This document shows, one piece after another, positions 25,668 to 37,100 of a stretch of DNA of 64,000 nt. Source of the DNA: Paludibacteraceae bacterium (GTDB lineage Bacteria; Bacteroidota; Bacteroidia; Bacteroidales; Paludibacteraceae); contig JAFXPK010000004.1 in the NCBI GenBank assembly GCA_017527905.1, positions 1 to 64,000 on the forward strand. The letters are read 5' to 3'. Made by a program: the position numbers and the translations under genes. The notes under the pieces are model-generated. The model searched no databases and had not been told where the DNA came from. It was given only the letters and a program-made list of their open reading frames with translations. Within the stretch, counting starts at the first letter, position 1, and every line of letters begins with the position of its first letter.

Positions 25668-28100
25668 TTAGAATTCTACAACAGTTATGCCAGCTCCTCC
25701 GAATTGAACATGTTCGTCGTGGAAATTCTTGACGCCGGAAATGTTTTGCAGGTACTGGCGGATGAGTTGGCGTAGGGCGCCCGTGCCTGTTCCGTGGAGG
25801 ATCCGCACCTGGTCCACGTTCACCATGATAGCGTCGTCGATGAAGTAGGTGACGGCTTGTAGGGCTTCGTCTCCCCGCATGCCCCGCACGTCTATCTCTC
25901 GCTTGAAGTTGAGTTGTCTCTTCCTGATATCATCGGAGGTCGCTTCGCTGACGAATGAGCTTTTGGCGTTTTCCTTCTTGATCATGTTCTTGCTCATCTT
26001 CTCCAGACGGTTGGTCTTGACGGTCGACTTGATCTGCCCGATGGCGATGGTGGCGTTGTCACCCTTCAGCTCGAGGATGGTCGCATGGCCGCCTTGTCCT
26101 TTGATGCGCACGGTATCTCCTACGGCGAACACCTCTTTGTTTTCCTCTTTCGTGCTCTTTTTCGGAGTCGGTTTGTGTGGTTGTATCCTTCTTTGGTTGG
26201 AGATGTCTCCTTCCTCTTTTTGCTTGTGCTCCTCCTTGAACGCCTCGAATTTCTTGCGGGCCTCTTTGGTCTTTTCCTTGTCGGCTTGCGCCTCTTTGAT
26301 CTCCCGTATGGTTTTTTCTATGGCGGCGTTGGCTTGGTCGAGCATTTGTTGGGACTCCTGTTTGGCTTCTCGGATGACCGCTTTCTTCAGCTTGGACATC
26401 TCCTCCAACTCCTCCTCATATTTGGCGGTCAGTTCCTCCAATCGTTTCTCTTTCTGTTTGATGCTCTGACGTTTAGCCTCCCAATACCGCTTGTCCCGCA
26501 CCACGTCCTGTAGGTATTTGTCCATGTTGACGAAGTCCTCGCCGACTTTCCTCGTCGCCTCCTCGATGACCGATTCGGGCAAGCCTATTTTTCGGGCGAT
26601 CTCCACGGCGAAGGAACTTCCGGGGTTGCCGATCTCCAGTTGGAATAGCGGCTGCATCTTATGCCTGTCGTATAGCATGGCTCCGTTGATGATGCCCTCC
26701 GTCTCCTCCGCGAAGTTCTTGAGGTTGGTATAGTGGGTGGTGATGACACCGAATGATTTCTTTTGGTTGAAATGGTCCAAGAGCGCCTCCGCGATGGCTC
26801 CTCCGATACGTGGTTCCGTACCGCTTCCGAACTCGTCGATGAGCAGCAGGCTCTTCCCGTCGCACTGCTTCACGAAGAGTTTCATGTTGGTGAGGTGCGA
26901 ACTGTAGGTGCTGAGGTCGTTCTCGATGGATTGCTCGTCGCCTATATCGATGAGTATCTTGCCGAAGAGGCCCATTTGGCTGCTGGCGTGCATCGGGACG
27001 AGCAGTCCGCACTGCATCATATATTGCAGCAATCCTACGGTCTTCAGGCAAACCGATTTGCCTCCTGCGTTAGGTCCGGATATGATGAGGATCCTATTGC
27101 CTGCGTTCAGTGTGATGGATAGGGGCACTACCTCCTTGCCTTGCTTCTGGTTGTTCAGGAAGAGTAGGGGATGCTTGGCGAGACTCCAGTCCATGAGCGC
27201 TTCCCGTTTGATTTTCGGCAGGGTGGAGTTCGTTTCCTGTGCGAATAATGCTTTCGCCCGTATGAAGTCTATTTGGGCGAGGAAATCGAAGGAATCCAAC
27301 AGTTCGTCGGTTCTAGGACGGATTTCAGAGCTGATGGCGGTGAGTATCTTTATGACCTCTTTTCGCTCTTCAACCTTAAGCTCATTGATCTTATTATTGA
27401 TTTCGACGGCGGCCTCCGGCTCGATGAAGACTGTCTTTCCTGTGGCGGACTCGTCGTGGACGATTCCCCTGATCTTCCTTTTGTAGGCGGGCGGTACAGG
27501 AATGAGCAGGCGTCCGTCGCGGAAGGTCGGTTTTGTGTCTTCCTCGATGAACCCTTCTTTTTTAGCGGTCTGAAGCGCATGACTGATGGCACGGCTGATG
27601 GCGCTCTCCTCTATGGATATGCTCCTGCGGATGGAGGCCAACTCTGGGGTGGCGTTATCCTTGATGTGACCGAACTTGTCCAGTATGCGGTTGATGGAGC
27701 GTATGAGGTCGGGAAAGGTAAATACGTCCGTGGCAAGTTGCTTGAGGTAGTAGAAATGCTCCTCACCTTTCTCTTCGAAGAATCTGACGATTTCTTCTAT
27801 GGTTTCAATGGACCTGCGGAGTTCGAACAACTCTTGCTCGGAAAGGTAGAAGCCCTCCGTCTCGATTCTTTTGAGTCCCTCACGCACATCGAAGAACGGG
27901 TCGGAAGGGAAGTCTTCCTCCTCGATGATTTTTGTGAATTCGTATGTCTGGTTAAGTAGGCTGATGATGGTGTCGAAGTTAGTAGAGTAGTCTATTTCGT
28001 CCACCTTGTCTTTCCCCAATTGGGAAGAGCATTGGCCTTTCAGTAATTCTCGTATTTTGTCGAAACCTGTTTTCGTTTCGAAGGTCTCTTGTTGAATCAT
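25668..28100 (-). CDS. mutS2: MutS2 (RqcU-like) ATPase with Smr domain
   Basis: The 810-residue protein has the MutS2 order: an N-terminal helical region, the MutS-type ATPase with Walker A GPNAGGKS near residue 345 and a later LLIDEFGSGTEP Walker B, a long charged coiled coil (~residues 515-640), then a C-terminal Smr domain (VRGMRGDEAL ... ILHGTGTGALR). MutS2 acts on stalled or collided ribosomes and on recombination intermediates, and is usually a cytoplasmic homodimer. In a genome with repeat genes as large as those next door, its proposed anti-recombination role is of interest. The leader is only about 20-25 bp if the -7 box at 28130-28137 is correct. Confidence 0.97.
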   Translation of the reverse strand: MIQQETFETKTGFDKIRELLKGQCSSQLGKDKVDEIDYSTNFDTIISLLNQTYEFTKIIEEEDFPSDPFFDVREGLKRIETEGFYLSEQELFELRRSIETIEEIVRFFEEKGEEHFYYLKQLATDVFTFPDLIRSINRILDKFGHIKDNATPELASIRRSISIEESAISRAISHALQTAKKEGFIEEDTKPTFRDGRLLIPVPPAYKRKIRGIVHDESATGKTVFIEPEAAVEINNKINELKVEERKEVIKILTAISSEIRPRTDELLDSFDFLAQIDFIRAKALFAQETNSTLPKIKREALMDWSLAKHPLLFLNNQKQGKEVVPLSITLNAGNRILIISGPNAGGKSVCLKTVGLLQYMMQCGLLVPMHASSQMGLFGKILIDIGDEQSIENDLSTYSSHLTNMKLFVKQCDGKSLLLIDEFGSGTEPRIGGAIAEALLDHFNQKKSFGVITTHYTNLKNFAEETEGIINGAMLYDRHKMQPLFQLEIGNPGSSFAVEIARKIGLPESVIEEATRKVGEDFVNMDKYLQDVVRDKRYWEAKRQSIKQKEKRLEELTAKYEEELEEMSKLKKAVIREAKQESQQMLDQANAAIEKTIREIKEAQADKEKTKEARKKFEAFKEEHKQKEEGDISNQRRIQPHKPTPKKSTKEENKEVFAVGDTVRIKGQGGHATILELKGDNATIAIGQIKSTVKTNRLEKMSKNMIKKENAKSSFVSEATSDDIRKRQLNFKREIDVRGMRGDEALQAVTYFIDDAIMVNVDQVRILHGTGTGALRQLIRQYLQNISGVKNFHDEHVQFGGAGITVVEF

Positions 28101-28115
28101 GTCTTATATACTACT

Positions 28116-28152
28116 AAACGAGGAATGTGCAAAGATAGCGCATTCCTCGTTT
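28116..28152 (-). terminator. terminator hairpin after the first giant gene, overlapping the mutS2 promoter
   Basis: Arms AAACGAGGAATG and CATTCCTCGTTT pair perfectly around a 13-base loop. They sit between the stop of the 8,329-residue gene and the mutS2 start. The loop carries TATCTTTG on the minus strand (28130-28137), a -7 box for mutS2. T-run after the arm is short. Confidence 0.65.
28130..28137 (-). promoter_or_regulatory. -7 box of mutS2
   Basis: Minus-strand TATCTTTG fits TAnnTTTG 30 bp upstream of the mutS2 ATG. It lies in the loop of the hairpin at 28116-28152. No clear -33 element is seen. Confidence 0.45.
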
Positions 28153-28173
28153 ATAGCTGTTATCAATTAAAGA

Positions 28174-31100
28174 TTATCTAATCAATGTCACGGTGCCTCG
28201 TCGTTCACCGCCCTTGTTCAGGCCTTTGAAGGTGCTCTTATAGTTGACGACGTATCCGTATACGCCCCAGCCACACTCTTTGCCGTCGCAGGTTCCATCC
28301 CAAGCCGCATCCTTGTCGTCGCCAGTGAATACGATTCTACCGCTTCTGTCGAAGATGGTGAAGTGGAAGTCTGTCATGAACTCGGTTCCGAGGAATCTGA
28401 ACACATCGTTTTCTCCGTCGTTGTTCGGCGTGAAGGCGTTAGGAGCCCAGAAGTCCTTCCAAACGTAGATGGTTGTGTCGCCGTGGTATTCACAACCTCT
28501 CTTGTCGACAGCCCTGACATTCACGATGAATGAATCTCGATATCCTGCGTGAGGGTAGGTATAGGTCGCATTCATACGTTGAATTGTCTCAGAATTGTCT
28601 CCTGGATCCCAATACCACAATGCCTCTTGAGGATAGAATCCGTTCATGGCGATGATCGGGTTGTCATGCTCGATGACGCCAGGGGAGACTTGGAACTTGA
28701 TTGGCTCGAACGGAACTGGCTCCACGTAGGACGTATCCGTAGATTTACAGTTGTTCTCGTCTACACCGTGGACGATGATCCTAGTCGGTTGATCGATTAC
28801 TGCCCCGAAGATGGAGTCTTCCATGCTGGTTATGATCTCCATGATGGCAGGCTCACTACTCCAAGTGTAGTACTTAGCTCCTCTTGCGCTCAAGTCAACC
28901 TTCGTCTCGGATTCAGGACAACCATCCTTCTTCACGAACATCCTTACAGCAGGCAACTGGTTGACGTGTACTGTCTTGGATACGATAGCGCTACATTCGT
29001 TGTAACCGATACCTCTTACGGTGTAAGTCATAGAATTCTGCAGTCTCTTGGTGATACTGTTGGTGGAATCGCCTGTAGTCGGCCAGTAGAACCGTAATGC
29101 GCCTCGTGCGATGAGTTCCACTTCTTCACCCTTACAGATGGTGTCCTTACCAGTGATTGTCAAGTTAGGTGCAGGCTTTGCATGGATGTAAACGTCCATG
29201 TCTGAAGAGCACTCTCCTAATGTTCCGTGGAGGTTGACAGTGGTGTTCTCTTCTGGTCTGAACGAGAAGTTCATGCCTCGTGTCGTATCTCCACCCATAA
29301 CCCAATAGTAAGAGCTTGCACCTTGTGCGGTGAGGTTGACGCTCTCGCCCGCACAAACCTCCGTCTTTCCGTTGCAGGTTAGGGTAGGAGGCTCCAACGT
29401 CTTGATCTTCGTCGTCTTGGTGGCGGTACAATTGTTCACGTCGAATGCTCTGACAAACACTTGCGTCTCTGACCCTACCACCGGTACGAAAATGGATGCG
29501 CCGTTGCCACTTTCTGCGTCTTCGCAATCGTCATTGCCGAATCCCCACCTATAGGTGATACCAGTACCTTCCGCTTGCAGTTTCGCGCTTGTGCCTCGAC
29601 AGGCTTGTCTGTCTCCGGAGATGGAGAACTCAGGCTGACGGAATACCGTCACTGGGATGTCGATGGCGCTTCTACATTCGTTGTCTCCAATACCGATGAG
29701 GGTGTATCGTGTATTGTTGTTCGGACGTGCGGTCAATGTCTGCGTGTTGACTCCATTGCTCCATGAGTAGAGTTTCGCACCATAACCGGTGATCGATAAT
29801 TCCTCTCCTTGGCAAAGGGTCGTGTTACCTTCGTACGACAGTTGTGGCTTCTTGTAGATGACCACTGTCGTATCCACATGGTTCTCACATCCGTTCAAGG
29901 TTCCGTATACGCGGAATCTCCTTGTGGAGGTGTTGCCTTGCGCTGTCGCATCGTTGAATACGGCAAGCGTATTCAATTGGTTTACCTCTGTTCCGTTGGA
30001 CCACAAGTATTCGGTGGCTGTTCCGAATGCGCTGATTACGATTTGTTCATCCTCGCACACATGCATGTTTCCTGTGAGCGTGATGGATGGGATCTTGGTG
30101 ATGGAGACTGTGTGCTCGGCGTACGATACGCACTTCTTGTCGTCTTCCGCCTTCACACGGTACTCTGTCGGCTCTGTGATGTAATCCCTTCTTATCGCTG
30201 AGTGAGAGTTGTTGTCCAACCATGTGTACGTCAGCATCTTGTCGCTGTTGTTGATGACGGTGAGAGTGAGGTCTCCCGCATCGGAACATACGCTCTTAGG
30301 TCCGTCGATGCTGATTTCGGCAGGGAAGTTCACATTGACTTTCATTTCCGCAGTTCCCTCGCAACCATACTTGTCATAACCGATGACGGAGTAGGTGGTG
30401 GTGGCCATTGGCTTGATCTTGATGGAATCTCCTTGGGAGCCTTCGCTCCAGATGTATGTTCCTTCGTGGACGCCTCTGGCGGTGAGTTTCGCGAAATCGT
30501 TGATGCAGACCTCTGCGTCACCTTCGATGGTTACGATAGGGTGATCAACCACTTCCACATTCATGTCGTACCATTCAGATGTACAACCATCTGTTGTTCC
30601 TCTTACCTTGAATTGTTGTGAACCGATTGCGTCCATCTTCTTGGTGAGCGTGTTCGCATCGTTCTCTATCGCGTAGCCGTTGTCTTGCCATTCGTAAGCG
30701 TTGGCTCCTGCCACGGTGAGCGTGATGGTACGTTCGTTGCAGACGGTGTCATTCTCAGGCACAACCAAGTTAGGGTATGGTTTGCTCTTGACGGTTGTGT
30801 TGGCGGTTGCCTCACAATCGTAGATGTCTATGACTCTCAAGTTGATGTTTTGAGTCGTCTTAATCTCTGTGTAGATGGTGTCTTGGTCTCCGATGTCATT
30901 TCCATCGTATTTCCAGATGTATGTCTTCAGCGGAGATGTGTTGCCGCCTGGCACCACGAACAACTTCGCATCGCTTCCCTCACATACGGAGTAGTCTCCG
31001 TCGATGGAGATTTGAGGAAGAGGACGGACATTGACAAGGAATGAAGCCGTGTCCTCGCAACCTTTGTAGTCGGTACCCGTCACAATGTATTCCGTGGTTG

Positions 31101-34100
31101 ACGTAGGACGGATATCGATACGGTTGCTAGCCTTACCGGTGCTCCATATGTAAGACTTCGCTCCGTCTGCTGTCAATGGCATGCTTTGTCCAGAGCACAA
31201 ATCGTGTGTCTTACCCGTGATCGTGATGACTGGCAATGGTAAGATGGTGATAGGGTACTCCTTGTATGTGGTACATCCGTTGGTGGTACCATAGACGTAG
31301 TATACCGTGTCTTGCTCAGGTATGTCGGTGAATGTGTTCCCGACAACGTCTCCTGTCCACTTGTAGTCTGTCGCACCTGTTACGGTTATCTTGACAGGAC
31401 TGCCAAGGCAGACTTCAGTGACTGCGTCATCTTCCAATACTGGATATGGTTTCACCTTGACGGCTAAGCTCTTCGTCTTAGAACACTGATAAGGATCGGT
31501 TGCGGTGACAAGGTAAGACTCGTTGTTCTCCACCTTAGGATAGATGGTGTCTCCATCCATCTCGTAGTTGCCACCCCATTCGAACGTGAGGCTCTTGTCC
31601 TCGTATTCGATCCATATTTTGTTCGTGTCGTTTTGGCAGATGAGCTCTTGCCCCTTGATCTCGAACGATGGCAAAGGAATGACTCCCACAATGAAGGAGG
31701 TGTCTTTCGCACATCCAAACTCGTCTGTTCCGACCACTGTATATTGGGTGGTGGAGAGCGGTGATACGGTGAGAACATCGTTCATGATACCGGTGTTCCA
31801 TGAATACATGCCCTTTTCGCCTGCGCCGGAAGCGGTCAGGTTGATTTCGTCGCTGTAACAGATGGAGTCGTGCATCTCGCCCTTTCCATCACCTTCGATG
31901 GTGATGACTGGCAATTCCTTGACGAAGATGGTCACGGAGTCGATCGTTGTACATCCGTTGGTGGTACCCGCCACGACGTAGGTGCTATCCTTGGTCGGAC
32001 TTGTGATGAAGCTTCTTTGGGTGGTTCCATCCTCCCATACATAGCTGTTCGCTCCTTCCACGGATATGGTCGCCGTGTTGCCAAGGCAGACGTAGTTCGG
32101 CTTCGGTGAAGGGAAGGACAATTTTGGATATTCCTTCATCGTCACGTCTTTGCTTGCTTTGTTCCAGCACTTGAACGTGTCGGTAACGATTACTTCGAAG
32201 TGGGTGTTCTCTGTGATAGGCAATGCAATGTATTGGGAGTCTTTCTTGACATCTGTGTTGAGCCATCCTGAAAGGTTGGTGTTCCACAAATAGCTCTCTA
32301 CTGCGCCTTCGTCGCCTATGTTGGCCTTCAACGTGATAGTGTCGTTTTGGCACATGGTCGCATCGCCCTCAATGGATATGGTCGGCAATGGATGTACGGT
32401 GACAATCGTGTCTGCCTTATTCTGACATCCGTGCTCGTCTGTTCCCATCACCTCATACCTTGTGGTGTTGAGAGGGGATACGGTGATTTTGGCGCTCGTG
32501 TCTCTCGTGTTCCAGATGTAGCCGTCCGCAACGCCGCCTTGGGCGATCATGGTCAAACTGTCTTGCCCGTAACAGATCTCAAATGCTCTGTTGCCCTCCG
32601 TGGCGATCGAGATGATAGGCAACTGCCACTTGCCGATTCTGATTGTGTCTGTTGTTGACTCGCAACCGTTGGCCATACCTTTCACTGTGAATATCGTGTC
32701 GCTTACGATTTCCACGGTACGGTAACTGTTGGTCGAACCGTCATCCCAGATGTACTCTGTCGCACCTCTTACCGAGATAGTGCTTCTGCTACCGTCGCAA
32801 ACGTAAGGTGCGGCGTTAGGCACAAGCTCAGGATGATTCTTGGCGATGACCTTGTGGGAGGTTGTGTATTGACAGCTGTTCTTGTCTGTCGCTGTCACGT
32901 AAATGGTTGCCTCCTCTGTGACTACCAAGTCGATTTGGTCTGTATGCTTGTTGTACTCGGTCGTGTCGGAACCATCCTCTTGGGTATGCCATGCGTAGCG
33001 GACGATGTCGAACATCTGGCTGCTTGCTTGGAGCGTTACCATGGAGTCCTTACAGATGGCTTGCTCTCCGTCGATGGCCAGGTCTGTAGGCAATGGGTTC
33101 ACCTTCACGAGTATGGAGTCTATGCTACGACATCCGTTTGTGTCGGTCGAGGTCGCATAGTACCATTTGTCGGCGCTTGGGCTGTCGGTGATGTCATATT
33201 CGGTCGATCCGTTGTGTCTCCACTTCACGCTGATTGGCATATCCTTTCTTCCCGTGAGCGTATCGTTCCTGGATATGGATATCTCGGCGGTCTTGTTGAG
33301 ACAGATGGCCTCAGGTGCATCCAATTGAGGCTTCGGTAACTTCCACAGACCGATGTTGATTTCCTTCTGGGTGACACATCCCTTGGTCGTTCCTTCGATT
33401 GTGAATGTCTTAGGAGCGTTGAACTCTTGCGTGATATAGTTATCCGTATTGTCCTCGTTAATCCACCTGTAGCTTTCGGCTCCGTTGATGTAGATGGTGA
33501 GCTTGTTGCCTACACAGACAGAATCCTTTCCTGTGCTGGTGTGGTGGGTGATCACAGGGTATGCCTTGGCGGTCATCTCGATGTCAACGCTTCCGGTACA
33601 TCCGTTTCCGTCAGTTCCGGTCACCGTGTAGATGGTGTCGGATTGGATGGTTGGAGTGAAGTTCTTACCCGACGAGATGGCGATGTTATCCATGTTGGAC
33701 CAGACATAAGTCTCTGCCCCTCTTGCTGTCAGATCGGCGATGCCACCGACACAGATGGAGTCGTTACCGTCGATATGGATAACCGGCAATGTGTCGACTT
33801 GTATGGTGATTGAGCCGGTGTTCGAACATCCGTTCTCATCCTTTCCGAACAGAGAGTAGGAGTTCTCACCGATCTTGCGCACTTTCACGTCAGTCGAATC
33901 TTCACGTGAGCCGTTGAATATCCACTTGTATTCTCCGCTCTTACCGTTCTTTCCGTGCAGTCTGACGGAGTCGTTCAGACAGAGTCTAGTCTTCGATGCT
34001 TCAATCTCGATGTTAGGTAACGACCATACATGGATGACTGTGTCGATCGGTGTCGCACATCCGTTGGTTACGCCGGTCACTTGGATGCGTTGTTCCTCCT

Positions 34101-37100
34101 TCACATCCGTCAATCGGAAGTAGTTGTTCTTGGTGTCGCTTGTCACACCGTTGATGGTCCATGTGTATCCGTCGTTCGCTCCTGACGCATAGATGAGTTT
34201 CTCCTCACCGTAACATACGTAGTTGGTATCCATCCTAAAGGCAAGGGCAGGGTACTCTTTTACGTGGATGGTGACGTTCCTGTTGCTGACGCATCCGTGA
34301 GCGTCTCTAGCCCAAACGGTGAATGTCGTGTCTGTGCCAATAGGGTCTACATTGTGCAGTATGTATGGGTTGAGCCTGCTGTAGCCTACGTTTCCGAAGT
34401 TGTCAGGGTTCGCATTGTAGTCCCAATTGTATCTCAGGTCTTTGTCGTCACCAATGATCCTTGCGTCTCCACCACGACAGATTTGCTCCAACAGATTCAG
34501 TGTGAACTCCGGCAATGGGTTGATGCCCACATTGGCTCTTCCGGTAGATACACACTTGTGCTCGTCTTCCACTTTGACGATGAAGGTGGAAGAGGCTGTT
34601 AATTGAGGTGTCGTGTATGTCGCACCGTCTTTGTCCAGAGTGTTCCATCTGTAAGTCACCTTGTCAGGACTTGTGCTTGGATCCGTCTTGGTGCAGACAG
34701 CGGTCAATTCTATTGAATCGTTGTAGCAGATGGCGGTGTCGATAGGCTTGATGGTAGGCAACTCCCATACGTTGACTTTGAAATCCATGTGAGATTGGCA
34801 ACCGCCCTTCTCGCTTGTCGCTGTCACTCTGAATCTAGTGTCGTTGTCGTTGATTATCTCTTGAATGTAGTTGTTTGTGCTACCGTTGCTCCAAGAGAAG
34901 TTAGACGTGATGTCCGTTGCGACTTGTATGTATGCGGAGGTAGCCACGCAGACGGTGTCCACTTTCCTGATGACGGAGATGGTTGGATAAGGATCTGCCA
35001 AGATGGTTATCTCCTCAACCTCTTCGCAACCCTTCATGCCTTCGTCTGTGTCGGACTTCGCGGTTACGAACAACGTGGTGTCTTTCGTGAGTGGCAACCA
35101 TCCGGACTGATACGTGGAGGCGTGTCCGCTGCTCAGATTTTGGCTCTGGTAAAGTTGTACCTCTGCTCCGTCTGAATTCCTCCAGGTGTATTTGAGGTGT
35201 TGGCTTGAGATAGCCTTCACTTCTATCCAACCGATGGTGGTGTCGTTCGCACAGATGGATGGGTTGCTCTCCAATTGGAACACTGGACGTTTCTCCAGAT
35301 TTACGGTGACGCTGTCGAAGTTCTCGCATCCGTGGTTGTCCTTACCTGCCAAGTGGTAGGTGGTCGGACTGCTTGGCGCGATCTCGAAGCTGTCTATGTA
35401 GCTATATGCGTTGTTCTCCCACTTGTACACTTGGTTCGGCGCAACGAGAGGGATGTCGCTTCCTGTTGCCACCAAAGTGTCAGTGAAGGCCTCGCAGATA
35501 GTGAACTCTGGAGATCTTTCAATCTTAATGTTCGGCAACTGCCATGGCGTAATCTTGAAGGTGGTGTCCATCGTACAGTTCTGCATCGTCACTTTCGCGA
35601 CGAATTGGATATCTTGTTTGATACCACCAGTCATTTGGGTCGTGAAGTTGGTGTGCTCCGACAATAATGTGGAGTCAGTGTTCTTCACAGTGTACCATTC
35701 GTAGGTGGCTGCCGCATTTTTACCAGTCAATGTGGCCTGGTCTCCATAACATACGCTGTCCGGATATTCGAGGTTAGCCATAGGGTAGAGCTTGGTCCTG
35801 ACGGTTGCGGAGTCTTTGCTCTTACATCCGTTGGCGTCTTTCGCCCATACAATGAACGAGTAGGTCTCTGTTTGTCCCTTCTTCGGCGTGGTGAATTCAT
35901 GCGTGCTCTCGCTCACGTATTCGCCGTCCTTGTTGTTGTCCCATTGATAGGTCAATGTGACGTTCGCGTCGTCTGGCGTAGCGGTGACGAGTGCATTCTC
36001 GCCTTCGCAGACAAACTGTGTGGCATCCACGTTGAATGTAGGCAATTCGTTCACTGTGACTTCGAATGTGTCGCTATTCTCACAATAGGATATCGCAGAT
36101 CCTGATCCCACATGTTCTTCCGTGACTTGTACGGTATAGCTCGTCGAAAGTTTCGGAGACTCTTTCAAGATGTTGTTGTTGGCCTCCAATATGTTCTGAT
36201 TGCCCTTGATTCTCCATTTGTATTGGCTGTAGGTCTTGTCTCCGACCGCCGTCAAAGTGACGTTGTCTCCGTAACAGATGCTTGGCGTCTCGGATTGGAT
36301 CTTAATGCTTGGCAACTCGTATATGTCAACGGTGACGCTTGCCTGTTTCTTACAACCTTCTTTCTCTCCTTCCACGGTGAATGTCGTCTTCTCCCATACG
36401 GTGTCGAGAAGGGTATAGTCATTGTATTTCTTGTCGTTCAGGGATTCTCCTCTTTGGTTTGTCCAATCGTATCTTGTGGAGTTTCCTGAAACGACTAAGC
36501 TTACAGCATTACCCTTACATATCGTGGTGTCGTTGGTGCCGATTTTGATGGTCGGCGTCTCCTTGGATTTCACCTCGAATGTTTGAACGTTGTAGCAAGT
36601 GATGCCGTTGATGGTGTAACGTCCTTGAACCTTCAGAACCGCATTCTCCTCGATCGGCAGGTATATCGTGTCTCTGTCGATGGATTCGTAGGTCTGACCA
36701 TTCTCCTCCCAGGTGATAATGCTCTCCGTATTGTTCTTGCTTTCGTACCAATTGAAGTTCAATTCATACCCTGGAGTTGTAGGGGTCGTGTACAGTTTGT
36801 TGGTCGTGTCGGAGCATACGTCGGAGACACCTTCCACGTCGAATGAAGGCAATTCGTTGATGTGGACAGCGATGGTATCCCTGTTTTGGCATCCATTTCC
36901 GTCAGTTACAAGGACGATGTGTTTCTCACCCTCGTTCTTAGGCGACAGTGTGATGGTGTCCGTATTATTGTCGGTCTTCTCCGATGTGCTTCTGTCATCC
37001 CACTTGTAGGTGTATTTGACAGGCGCATTCTTTACGGTGGCGACAAGTTTCATTTCATCGTGCAAGCAGGCTTGTGCCAGATCCTCTCTGCCTGTGATGG

